Positions 15,584-24,907 of a stretch of 64,000 bases of DNA are shown here, piece by piece; the first letter of the stretch is position 1; the number at the start of each line of letters is the position of its first letter. The DNA comes from DASSJT01 sp963715025 (GTDB lineage: Bacteria; Actinomycetota; Actinomycetes; Actinomycetales; Dermatophilaceae), in NCBI GenBank assembly GCA_963715025.1, contig CAVQQQ010000002.1, positions 1-64,000 of the forward strand, written 5' to 3'. Under the pieces are notes generated by a model. It saw only the letters and a list, made by a program, of their open reading frames with translations, had not been told where the DNA came from and ran no database searches. A program made the translations under genes and the position numbers.

Positions 15584-18235
15584 TCAGGGATAGTCGACCG
15601 CGAGGACCTCTGACGCGAGGAAGTTGCGGGTGTCGTTGCGTAGGTGGCACCACGCCTCGAGCAGGTTGCCGGAATAGACCATGTCGGAGATCACCCGGTC
15701 GGTGATCGACCCGCTGGCGGACCGGTAGCGGATGAGCACTGCGCCGCCCTCGACGATCGCGGAGGCCAGGATCTGCACCTCGTCGTCGGTCAGGACGCGG
15801 TTGACCCGGCGCAGCTCGGCGGCCAGCTTCGGGTCGGCGTCGGCGGCACCTGCGGCCCGCAGCGTGCCGACGAGCCGGGCCGCCGCCGCCTCGGCGGTCT
15901 CAGGTTCGGGTGCCAGCCTCGGGGAAGGGCCCTGTCGTCCGCGCTCCACGGTCGCTGACAGCTCGGCCAGGACGCGCTGGAGCTCCTTGTCGGTGGCGTT
16001 GTCGGGGCCGACGTTGCCGGCTGACGCCTGCCCGCGCGCGACTCGACGCGACGCCAGGTCGATGATCCCCGAGCCGGCTCCGTCGCGCGCCACCGCCGAG
16101 CCCCGCCGCTCCGCGCCACCACGAGCCACCGCGCGACCGCTGGGGGCCACCGCACCGAATGCCGCCAGACCCACCGTCAGCCGCGTCGTCGGCCTCGACC
16201 CACGGCATGGGCAGGTAGCCCGCCGCCCGCAACGCATCGATCGTCTCGTCCTCGCCCACCGACGAGACCGCGACGGTGGGCGCGACGAGCCGCAGCCCGA
16301 TCTTCCGCAGCTTGCGGTCGACCGCGACCTCGGCCAGCAGCCCCTCGTCCACACATCGGATGACCGCCCGCGCCGCGCGCCACCCGCAGCGAGCCGTGCC
16401 GCCGGCCCACGTCGCCCAGGAGATAGGTGAGCGGCTGCGGAAGTCCAGTGGTCGCAACGCTTTCGAGTCGCGACGCAAGCTCGGCAGCGGTGACCCCGGC
16501 GTCGAGCGCCCGTCGCACCGACGTCGTCGTGAACCGCCAGGTCACGGCGCCTCCGCGGCTCTCGCGGTCGGCGCACGAGTCGAGCAGGCTGCTCAGCTCA
16601 CCGGTCGGCGGGCCGGTCACCACCGCGGTCAGGTCCGAGCCGAACACCGCCTGCCCAGCTGCCGCAGGCAGTATCTCGTCGGCGAGGGCCACGACCCGCG
16701 CTCGGTCGCCGGCGAGCAGCGCCCGCAGCAGGGGAGTGGCGGCACCATGCGCCACCAGGCCCAGTAGCCGAGCCTCGTCGGCGATCGTCCCCAGGGTCGG
16801 CTCGGCGTCATCCGGCACCATCAACGGCTCTGCCACCGCCCGCGGCGTGCCACCCCCACCACGACGCCCGCGGCGATAGCCGTAGCCCCACGGGTCAGGC
16901 TCCTCGACCACCTCGCGATGCGCGGTGTGTGCGAGCGGGCGGATCCACGACACCAGCGTGGCCAGAGCCGCGTCGTCGACACCCCGCCCGGCCGGCACCC
17001 GCAGCCACTCGGCGAGCGTGGTCATGCGCCCGTCGACACACCGGACGCAGTCGCGATCGGTGTCCCCGACTGCGAGTGCCTTGCCAGCCGCGTCGTGGGT
17101 CTGCGTCGGCGACCACGGGATGACCGGCCAGCGCTCGAGCAGAAGCGTGACCCGCGCCCCCGGGTCGAGGTCGCGCCACACGCCTGCGACCTCGCCGCAC
17201 CGCAGGACCGGACCGTCCCACTCGAGGAGGCCCGCGGCATACGCGCACTCGAGGACGAGCCGCACGACTGCCACCTCGACCTTGCACGCCTTGGCGACCC
17301 GGCTCACCTCGCGCGCGCCGATGCCACCGCTGCGGACCCACGTCACCGGCCGGTCCCGCACGTGGTCGAGGATCGTCAGGCACGCCTCACTGAACTGCAC
17401 CAGCGCCGCCCGGCTCTCGCGCTCGACCATCTCGGGACTGGCCTCCGCGGTCGGCAGCGTGGGCTCGACCGGGTCGAACGGCAATGGCTTGTCGCGCAAG
17501 GCGATTCGCACCTCGGCAGGCACGTGCCCCTCATAGGCCGAGTAGCCTCCGAGCACCACTCCGGCCGCTGCGCCCGCCTGGATCGCGCTCATGCGCTGGT
17601 CGAGCCACCGGTGGCGGTGCCCCTCGGACGACGCGCCGGTCCCGTCGGCCAGTGAGGCGCGCTGCTCCGGCGTGAGGCGTTCGAGCTGCGCGGCGACCCG
17701 CACCGGGTCGGCGAACGCCTCGGCCAGCACCGCCGCGGTGGCCGCCTTGGTGGTCTGGGTGGGCAGGCCCCACGCGCGCAGCACGGGCGACAGCCGGTCC
17801 TTCGAGATCTGGTCGACCAGGGTGGCGGCGGGGGTGCCGGCCTCCTCCGGCACGCGCGAGCACCGCGGCCACGGATGGGAGGACATGGGCCACCTGGTCG
17901 GCGTCCACCCAGGCGAGGCCGTATGCCGCGAGCCTCCTCAGCCAGCCCCTCACCTGTTCGACGTGGTCGCCGGTGCCCGGCGAGGTCTGGAGGACGCCCG
18001 CGCACCTGGCGACCGAGGCCCGGCCGCCGGAGAGCAGCAGCGCGGTGAGCACCTGCACGGCCGGGCGCGGCTGCTGGAGCAGCGCCGCCGCGACGGCCTG
18101 GTGCTGCGACAGGCGCGACTCGACGGCGGCGAGGTCGCGGGCGGGCGTGCCGCGCAGCACTTCGGGACGGTTGCCGAGCAGGGTGGCGAGCTCGGACTCG
18201 TCGAGGCTCGCCAGCCAGGTCAGGTAGTCGGACAT
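15584..18235 (-). pseudogene. helicase-associated domain protein (XPB/Ssl2-like C-terminal family), several frameshifts
   Basis: The gene begins MSDYLTWLASLDESELATLL at 18235. Continuing in other frames after shifts near 17870, 16400 and 16185, it gives one long actinobacterial helicase-associated protein. Parts seen are LVDQISKDRLSPVLRAWGLP, RKLRKIGLRLVAPTVAVSS, and the C-terminal VNRVLTDDEVQILASAIVEG with LIRYRSASGSITDRVISDMV. In relatives this single protein of about 800 residues lies near an XPB-type DNA helicase. No helicase is visible here. The frame is otherwise well preserved, so sequence error is a serious alternative to decay. Confidence 0.65.
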
Positions 18236-18338
18236 CGGGCCCTCTCGTGCGCGTGCGCCAGCAGTCTAGGGAACCGTGCCGACCAGAGGGAGGCCGTCCA
18301 CAGGTCGCTGGCGCGCGGCGCGGTATGCGGAAAGCGCT

Positions 18339-18480
18339 CTACGGCACGACGGCGATGCCCAAGGCAGCAGCGCCATCGCGAAGCCCGGCGTCCCACACCG
18401 CGAAGAGAGCCCGGTGCTCACCAACGGCCACCACCGTTGCCAGGTGGACCGCGTCCGGCGTCTCGAGGGCGGACTTCGTC
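18339..18480 (-). pseudogene. C-terminal fragment of a PIN-domain (VapC-type) toxin
   Basis: Only the last 47 residues remain: ALETPDAVHLATVVAVGEHR, ALFAVWDAGLRDGAAALG and VVP before the stop. The TPDAVHLA block with its acidic residue and the D--L---A--LG ending are standard for PIN RNases. The 5' part is missing where the NYN gene begins on the opposite strand. A Phd/YefM-type antitoxin lies on the same strand further upstream (19656-19222). Confidence 0.6.
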
Positions 18481-18530
18481 CGGGAACCAATTTCGGACCG
18501 GCAGAGCGGACGTGCAGCTAGTTTGCCTCC

Positions 18531-19420
18531 ATGGGGTCGGTGCGCAGTGTCTTGTACCTTGATTTCGACAACGTGTTCGGAGGTCTGGTCAAGCTCGATC
18601 CAAAGCTCGCACTGCGCTACGCCGAAGACCCGCAGCTTTGGCTCGGCCGTCTGGCCGCGCAGGACGAGTTGCCGCGCCGTTGGCTCGTCCTGCGCTGCTA
18701 TATGAATCCTGCTGGCTGGGTTCCGCATCCGGAGAACGACGGGGCGCGGTTGTACTTCTCCAAGTTCCGCCCGTACTCACCGACGCAGGGTTCGAGGTCG
18801 TCGACTGTCCGCGCCTGTCGCACACCAAGAACGGCGCGGACATCCGCCTGGTCATCGACGCGGTCGAGGCGCTGCGCGCCGATGTTCGCTACGAGGAGTT
18901 CGTCATCGCCTCGGGCGACTCCGACATGACGCCGCTCATCATGCGGCTGCGTGCGTCGGACAGACGGATCACGCTCCTCTCGCCGTCAGACTCCGCCGTG
19001 GTTCTGGGAGCGGTTGCCGACCGGTTGATCGGAGGCGAAGACCTCCTCGATCTGCTCGAGCGCACGTCCGAGGAGCCGGACGGCGGTCTTGAGGACTAGC
19101 CGACGTGGACCTCGAGGGGCGAGCTTGATGCCGCCCACGGATCGTGAGCTGACTCCAGGCGAGGCGAAGGCGAGGTTCGGGGTGCTGGTGGCCGAGCGTT
19201 ACGCCCAGGCGTCGGAGCCGATCAACCTCGCGACGCTGGCTCATGACCTGCGCGAGAGCTCGGCCCGGTGACGACGGCCAGTCGCTGGTTCGGGTACGAC
19301 GGCTTCGCCAGGGCACTCCAAGCCTTGGACCTCTCAGATGTCCGGATGTCGCAGCACTTCATGTGGGACAGCACGCGGCACGCCGCTCCGACGGCTGCTG
19401 GAGCCAGCCGACGACGGGCC
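18531..19420 (+). pseudogene. NYN domain / OST-HTH RNA-binding protein, frameshifted
   Basis: Four frame segments read as one NYN-OST-HTH protein. VRSVLYLDFDNVFGGLVKLD starts the PIN-like NYN nuclease. After a shift near 18770 come FEVVDCPRLSHTKNGADIRL and FVIASGDSDMTPLIMRLRAS (acidic catalytic residues). The OST-HTH/LOTUS domain appears as LVAERYAQASEPINLATLAH and WFGYDGFARALQALDLSDVR after two more shifts (19090-19130, near 19265). Such proteins are thought to bind or cut RNA. ATG 18531 lacks a clear ribosome site; GTG 18540 is an alternative. Its 3' end meets the antitoxin gene on the other strand. Confidence 0.65.
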
Positions 19421-19656
19421 GGAGCAGCCCGACCCGGCCGCACGTGCTCCGGGCGCTTAAGCTGGCCTCGCTGCCGGGGAGCTGGCGGGTTCAGCACCCC
19501 ACGGCGCGTCAGGTCTTCGAGCAGGCTGGTCGAGTCGACGCCGATGAGCCGAGCCACGGGTATGCCGCGTTCCGTCACCACGATCTCCTCGCCTTGGCGC
19601 GCGCTGCCGATCCAGGTGGCAAGGTCCGCTCGGAGGGCGGTGATGCCGACATCCAT
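19222..19656 (-). CDS. Phd/YefM-type antitoxin with odd C-terminal extension
   Basis: The first 45 residues, MDVGITALRADLATWIGSAR, QGEEIVVTERGIPVARLIGV, form the Phd/YefM DNA-binding fold. A toxin-neutralising tail (LLEDLTRRGVLNPP) follows. Normal antitoxins stop after about 85 residues. Here the frame continues to 144 residues through sequence that is antisense to the NYN protein's 3' end, so the natural stop was probably lost. The cognate PIN toxin is seen only as a C-terminal piece at 18339-18480. Upstream in-frame ATGs at 19671 and 19677 are alternatives. Confidence 0.55.
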   Translation of the reverse strand: MDVGITALRADLATWIGSARQGEEIVVTERGIPVARLIGVDSTSLLEDLTRRGVLNPPAPRQRGQLKRPEHVRPGRAAPARRRLAPAAVGAACRVLSHMKCCDIRTSERSKAWSALAKPSYPNQRLAVVTGPSSRAGHEPASRG

Positions 19657-20171
19657 AGGCCGACTGTACATCTGCATGCCATGCATATGTACGTCACATT
19701 GCAGGCGCGATCGCGAGGCGCGCGCAGTCCCGGTCTGGTCGTGACCGGCGCGTGCTCGCAGATGAAGCTGCAAATCCAGTCGCACGCATCTCCGCCGCAG
19801 TACAGGCGGCAGCGGTTGTAGCACTCACCGCCTACGCCGTAATCCTGGCGGAACACGGGCTGAAGCGCCTCGCCCATCCCTGGTCCGGCGAAGGCGTATT
19901 GCTGCTGTCGGGTGCTTGGCCCGCAGCCGGCGCAGCCTCCACCGCAGCCACAGCGGTCGTCTCGCGTCGAGCTCGATACCAAGTTCGACCGGCAATGCTT
20001 GCAGCGCTTCGCTTCTGGGTTGATTGACTCCTTGCAGTAAGGACATACGCCGCCGTGGTCGACACCGCGATTCTTCAACCGCGAGCCGCAATGCTTGCAG
20101 ACGACTGCCTCCGCAAGGATGTCTTCCATGCAGTACGGACACTGCGTCGTACTCGGTGTCTCTGTCGACAT
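19575..20171 (-). CDS. double zinc ribbon protein
   Basis: The 198-residue protein starts at ATG 20171 with AAGGTGGG upstream. It has two zinc ribbons: CPYCMEDILAEAVVCKHCGS (residues 11-30) and CPYCKESINPEAKRCKHCRS (about 42-61). A third cysteine-rich cluster CGCGGGCAGCG and a later ECYNRCRLYCGGDACDWICS follow. This is the DZANK/zinc-ribbon type seen in many actinobacterial proteins; a role in protein or nucleic acid binding is likely, but no specific function is known. The last 27 codons overlap the antitoxin gene in another frame, so the true C-terminus is uncertain. Confidence 0.6.
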   Translation of the reverse strand: MSTETPSTTQCPYCMEDILAEAVVCKHCGSRLKNRGVDHGGVCPYCKESINPEAKRCKHCRSNLVSSSTRDDRCGCGGGCAGCGPSTRQQQYAFAGPGMGEALQPVFRQDYGVGGECYNRCRLYCGGDACDWICSFICEHAPVTTRPGLRAPRDRACNVTYICMACRCTVGLWMSASPPSERTLPPGSAARAKARRSW

Positions 20172-20469
20172 CGGTCCCACCTTCCCCGGGGCGGACCTCG
20201 ATCCTACCGCGGATCGCTCTCGTCGAACCCTCCACTTATTGGGTTGCACGCCACCGGCCCGAGCATGTCGACCACGCCCAGATTCCTCACGATTCTGGGG
20301 ACTCGGAACTACGTCGAATCGCTGCGATTTGAACAAACAGCGACCTACTCGCTCGACGCTTCAGACCGACGATCGCGGAAGACGGGCATCGCGCTCACGG
20401 TCTCGAGGTCCCGAGCCAGCCAGACCAGCCTCGTTTATATCCGGTGTCTCGCATAGGTCCATCGTCGGT
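20172..20469. other. intergenic stretch without recognisable gene
   Basis: No open frame here shows a recognisable motif. It lies between the start of the zinc ribbon gene and the GNAT remnant, and presumably holds the promoter of the former. Confidence 0.4.
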
Positions 20470-20667
20470 TGCAGTACTCAGCTGTCGATGGCCGCGACCT
20501 GCTTCGCCGACAACGAGCGGTCGTGGCGGATGATGGAGCGAGTGGGCCTGCGCCGAGACGTGCACGCGGTCGCCGACGCATTGCACCGGTTGGGGGAGTG
20601 GTTGGACACGTTGGGCTACGCCCTACTTGCCGAGGAGTGGACGGGGACGACCACCCGTCGGTCGTGA
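20470..20667 (+). pseudogene. C-terminal remnant of a GNAT acetyltransferase
   Basis: The frame reads CFADNERSWRMMERVGLRRD, then HRLGEWLDTLGYALLAEEW. This is the usual ending of RimJ/RimL-type GNAT enzymes (CF--N--S-RLMERLGMRRE ... GEWLD---YALLAEEW). The acetyl-CoA site and everything before it are absent, so it is a leftover. Confidence 0.6.
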
Positions 20668-20748
20668 CCACGCCCGGCGGCGACGCGGCAGACCTCACTC
20701 TGCTGCGCTGTGGGACAGACCGCATACCTCCGTCGTCGCGGTCACGGG

Positions 20749-21078
20749 TGGGACGGCAACGTCCTGGCGTGGTTGAGGCTCCGCTCCACCCACTCACGCA
20801 GCTGCTCGTCGCCCGGGTACCCCAGCCTCACGGACGCGCAGCCATCCCCTCACCGGACGGTCCTGCGTCTCGAACGGGACCACGTCCACGCCGTCGAGCA
20901 GCTCCTCCGCCTCCTCAGGGTCGAGGCGCACCATCAGCCCGCCACGTCCGCTCGCGGCCACGGACATGTTGCCGTTGACGAGGAAGGCCAGCTCACCAAA
21001 CATCCGCTTCTTCGTGACGTCGAGCTCGTCGACCACGAGGTCGCCGATGCGGTGGGCCAGCTCAGTGTCGTAAGGCAT
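20749..21078 (-). pseudogene. TfoX/Sxy N-terminal domain protein, one frameshift
   Basis: The protein starts MPYDTELAHRIGDLVVDELD and has the family blocks KKRMFGELAFLVNGNMSVAA and GLMVRLDPEEAEELLDG. Near 20822 an extra G in a GGGG run changes frame; removing it restores DEQLREWVERSLNHARTLPS ending at 20749. As written the protein ends early at 20794. TfoX proteins are competence regulators in gammaproteobacteria, but the single-domain actinobacterial ones have no proven role. Confidence 0.7.
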
Positions 21079-21161
21079 GCGCCCATCATGGCGAGTCTCA
21101 GGCGACCCAAGGTGCCGTACCCACGTGCTCGACGACGCGCGAGGCGGTCGCGGTGACGTTC

Positions 21162-21187
21162 GTATGCCGGGTGACCACGCGGCATAC
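21162..21187 (-). terminator. GTATGCC-type hairpin
   Basis: Arms GTATGCCG and CGGCATAC flank a 10-base loop, 27 bases after the stop of the molybdopterin oxidoreductase gene. It belongs to the palindrome family described under findings. Confidence 0.6.
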
Positions 21188-21214
21188 CGCCTCGCCTCGG
21201 CTGCGCGTCCGGCG

Positions 21215-23636
21215 TCAGGCCAGGGCGATCTCGCACAGCGAGGCGCGCAACGGTGCGCTGCCGCTGATCGGGTCACTCGGTCCCTGCCGCAGGACGAGGT
21301 TCAGGTTGGCGCTCCCCGGGCCGTAGGGCGGATAGCCGGGCTGGTCGACGTCTGTACACGCCTGCCACCAGCCGTGCTGCCCGCAGACCACGTCCGGATC
21401 GAGGTTAGTGTTGAGCTTCGCGCGGGCGCGGACGCTGCCGTGGGGTGTGCTGATGGTGACCCAGTCACCGGCGTGGATCGCCACGGGTGCCGGCGGCCGA
21501 GGGGTGCATCTCGACCTCGGGGTCCGGGTCCGGCCCGCGCAGGCTGGCGATGTTGCGGTGCTGGGACTCGCAGAACCGCAGGCTCTTGGCGCAGGTGAGG
21601 ATCAGCGGGAACTGTCGAGCCAGGTCGGGCCGCGACACCGGGCTGATCGCCGGCTCCTCGTAGGTGGGCAGGGCCGGGTAGCCGTGCTCGGCCAGGGTCT
21701 CAGACCAGAGCTCCACCTTGCGCGAGGCGGTGGGGAAGCCGCGTGGCGTGCCTCCGTCAGGCTGTGCGAACTTGCGGTATGCCGTGTGCACCGGCACGCG
21801 GACGCCCGCCGGGTTCGCGCGCAGCTGCTCGAGCGTCACCCCGCTCGGCGCGAGCTGGTGCCTCCAGGCCGCGTCGAGGTCACCGCCGAAGAACTCGTCT
21901 CCGAGCCCCAGCTGCACCGCCAGCGCGAAGATCACCCGGAGGTCCGAGCGGGCCTCCCCGCGCGGCGCGACCAGCCGGCGGCGCAGCTGGACGTGCGACT
22001 GGGCGGCCGCACTGGTCTCGAACCCGGTCCGCAGCCCCTCCGACTCGAACGGCGTCGTGACCGGCAGGACGATGTCGGCCAGCTCGGCCGTGGGGCTCAT
22101 GAACAGGTCGGCGTGGACGAAGAAGTCGAGCGAGGCGAGGGCGTCGCGACCGCGGAGGCTGTCCGGGTGGGCCATGACGTAGTTCGTCCCGAAGTTCACC
22201 AGGGCACGGGCGCGATAGGGGTCGCCCTCGAGGGCGGCGCGGTAGAAGTCCTCCCCAGTAACGAACTCGAACCGCGGTGGGCCCAGGGGTCGGCGTTCGA
22301 GTCCGATCGCCTTGGCGCGCTGGCCGGCGCTCAGCAGCCCGGCACCGTCGATCGGGTTGGTGGGCACCGGTGCGAAGAGGACGTTGCCGCCGGGAGCGTC
22401 GAAGGACCCGGTCAGGGCGTAGAGCTGGCCGACGGCGCGCTGTGTCTGGGTCGCGTTGCTGTGCTGCTCGATCCCGCTCCACGTGTAGAACGCGACCGGT
22501 CGCGCCTCCCATAGGGTCCGGGCCGTGTCGGTGATCGTGGTCGCGTCCACGCCGGTGACGCGCTCGGCCACCTCGGGCGCCATCCCGGCACAGCCGCGCC
22601 TGATGAGCTCGAAGACGGGTCTGCAGGTCACCACACCGTCGTTCGTGGGCACCTCGCGGGCGCCGTCAAGCGCCAACCGGTCCTCGCCGATGCCGTAGCG
22701 TCCCGTGCCGGGGTCGTAGGCCACAGGCACTCCGGCGGTGTCGTCCCAGGCCACGAAGCAACCGCCGTCGCCCTCTGCGCTCACCTCGCTCTGACGTAGG
22801 AGACGGCCGGTGTCGTCCCGAACGAGCAGCGGGGCGTTGGTCCAGCGACGGACGAAGTCGGCGTCGAACCAGCCGTTCGCGATCATGACGTGGGTGATCG
22901 ACAGGGCCAGCGCGGTGTCCGTTCCGGGCCTCACCCGCAGCCAGTGGTCTGCCTTGGACGCCAAGCCGGCGCGGCGGGGGTCGACGACCACGAGGCGGGC
23001 GCCACGGCGCAGCGCCGCGGTCGTCGCGGTGGCATGGGCAAGGCGCGCCACCGAGGGGTTGTACCCCCAGTAGAGGATGCAGCCGGCCTGCTCCAGGTCG
23101 GGCATGTAGGCACCTGGCACCGGGGCGCCGTAGGTGTACATCGGCGCCAGGTACCGTCCCCAGCCGCAGAGCTCCATGGAGACGCACAGGTTGGGGCTCC
23201 CGAACGCCCGCCGCAGCCGGTTGAGCCAGTCAATTGCGTCCGACATCGCCGACGTGGAGGGGGACGACGACCCGAACACTACGCACTCCGGCCCGTGCTC
23301 ACGCGCCAGCTCGTTCAGCTTCCGCGCAGCAGTGTCCAGTGCCTCGTCCCACGTGATCGGTTCCCAGCCAGGATCCGGCGCACCCTTCGGCTGCGTCCGC
23401 CTCAGCGGCTGGGTGAGGCGATCGCGGTGAGCCACCAGTTCAGGCGCCGCCTTGCCCTTGACGCAGATCGCAGCCCCGGTCGGGTGGGTCGGGTCCGGCC
23501 GCAGGGAGGTGAGGACGCCGTCGGCCACGGTCGCTGTCGCGCCACACCGCGAGACGCACAGCGGGCAGTACGTCGGCACGTCGATGCTGGGCGACGCTTC
23601 GTGGTCAACCCGCTGGGCATGGGCTGTGGTGCTCAT
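21215..23636 (-). pseudogene. molybdopterin-dependent oxidoreductase, one frameshift near the 3' end
   Basis: A DMSO-reductase-superfamily enzyme of about 805 residues. The N-terminal 4Fe-4S site is CPLCVSRC plus a fourth cysteine in TGAAICVKGKAAPE. Mo-bis-MGD blocks include CILYWGYNPSVARLAHATAT, VVVDPRRAGLASKADHWLRV, ADIVLPVTTPFESEGLRTGF and the C-terminal MGD-binding domain AIHAGDWVTISTPHGSVRAR. An extra C in the CCC run at 21483-21485 throws the frame just before that domain; without it the protein is continuous. No signal peptide or partner subunit is seen, so it resembles a single-subunit cytoplasmic enzyme of unknown substrate. One lesion in a homopolymer makes sequence error quite possible. 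Confidence 0.75.
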
Positions 23637-23865
23637 CGGACCCTCCTTCGCGCCGCTACGTCGATCCGTCTGCGAGCATCGTCGTCCCGGCGCCACGACT
23701 GTGTCGAGGCCCGGTCACAACAGGGCAGCGCGGCCGAGCTCCTCCAGCAGCGCCGTCTGGCCCGCTCACTGGCTCCGGCTCCGCATGACGGCGACCGCGG
23801 CCTGGCCGCCTGCGGTCGGCCGCGGCATACCTCGGGACGGTGCCGACCACACCGGCACGTGCGGT

Positions 23866-23892
23866 TGTCACACTCGCGCGCCCCATCTCGTC
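23866..23892 (+). promoter_or_regulatory. predicted ECF41 promoter of the epimerase-sigJ unit
   Basis: TGTCACA at 23866-23872 and CGTC at 23889-23892 are separated by 16 bases. This is the -35/-10 pair and spacing reported for ECF41 sigma factors. It stands 38 bases before the ATG of the epimerase gene, whose last bases overlap the sigma gene, so the sigma factor should drive its own operon. Confidence 0.75.
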
Positions 23893-23929
23893 TTGGGGGT
23901 GAAGGCAAGCGAGACGAGAGGTGAGGACC

Positions 23930-24907
23930 ATGCACGTGTTCCTGGCAGGTGGCTCTGGCACGATCGGGCGCCGGCTGGTGCCCCAGCTGGTGGAGCGCGG
24001 CCACCGGGTGACCGCGACGACCACGAACCCCGAGAGGGCGCCAATGCTCGAGCGGCTGGGCGCCCGCGCCGTCATCGTTGACGGGCTCGACGCCGCCCAG
24101 GTCGGCGAGGCGGTCGCCGCCGCGCAGCCGGATGCGATCGTCCACCAGATGACGGCGCTGGCCGGCAAACCCGACCCGAAGCACTTCGACCGCTGGTTCG
24201 CTCTGACAAACCGGTTGCGCACCGAGGGCACGGACCACCTGCTTGCGGCGGCGCAGGCGAGTGGGGTGGGCCACGTGGTGGCGCAGAGCTTCACAGGCTG
24301 GCCCAACATCCGCACCGGTGGGTGGGTCAAGACCGAAGACGACCCGCTCGACCCCGACCCTCCCAGGGAGCAGCGCGAGACGCTCGCGGCGATCCGCTAC
24401 CTCGAGGATGCGGTGGTCGGGGCCAACGGCGCGGTACTGCGGTACGGCGGCCTCTACGGGCCCGGGGCGACCGACGCCATGGTGACCATGGTGCGCAAGC
24501 GGCAGTTCCCCCTGGTCGGCGGCGGCGCGGCATACGCCTCGTGGGTGCACGTCGACGACGCGGCGGCGGCCACGGTGCTCGCCGTCGAGCAGCGGGCGCG
24601 CGGGGTGCTCAACATCGTCGACGACGAGCCGGCGCCGGTGTCGCAGTGGCTGCCCTACTTCGCCGACTGCGTCGGGGCGAAGCCGCCCCTGCGGCTGCCC
24701 ACCTGGATCGGCCGGCTGGTCGGCGGCGAGGTCGTGGTGTCGATGATGACCGCGACCCGGGGGTCGTCCAACGCGCGGGCCAAGAGCGCCCTCGGGTGGG
24801 AGCTACGCTGGCCGAGTTGGCGCCAGGGGTTCCGTGACGGGCTGGTCGAGAGCTCCCGGGACGGTCTGCGGGCCGGTCCCCGCAACGGTCAACGGGAGGA
24901 CGCGTGA
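23930..24907 (+). CDS. NAD-dependent epimerase/dehydratase (ECF41-associated)
   Basis: A 325-residue extended SDR. The NAD(P) site is VFLAGGSGTIGRRLVPQLVE (residues 3-22). VHQMTALAGKPDP, LRYGGLYGPG and ASWVHVDDAAAATVLAVEQR are typical of the family. The start ATG 23930 has GAGGTGAGG upstream. Its stop overlaps the start of the ECF sigma gene. In ECF41 loci the neighbour is regularly a carboxymuconolactone decarboxylase, oxidoreductase or epimerase, so this is very probably the target of that sigma factor. The substrate is unknown. Confidence 0.85.
   Translation: MHVFLAGGSGTIGRRLVPQLVERGHRVTATTTNPERAPMLERLGARAVIVDGLDAAQVGEAVAAAQPDAIVHQMTALAGKPDPKHFDRWFALTNRLRTEGTDHLLAAAQASGVGHVVAQSFTGWPNIRTGGWVKTEDDPLDPDPPREQRETLAAIRYLEDAVVGANGAVLRYGGLYGPGATDAMVTMVRKRQFPLVGGGAAYASWVHVDDAAAATVLAVEQRARGVLNIVDDEPAPVSQWLPYFADCVGAKPPLRLPTWIGRLVGGEVVVSMMTATRGSSNARAKSALGWELRWPSWRQGFRDGLVESSRDGLRAGPRNGQREDA

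Noticed and set aside
15012..15653. 213-residue minus-strand frame as an intact gene
   Set aside because: Only its central part matches the nuclease-like protein; the 5' portion has shadow-type composition and the 3' end continues in another frame.
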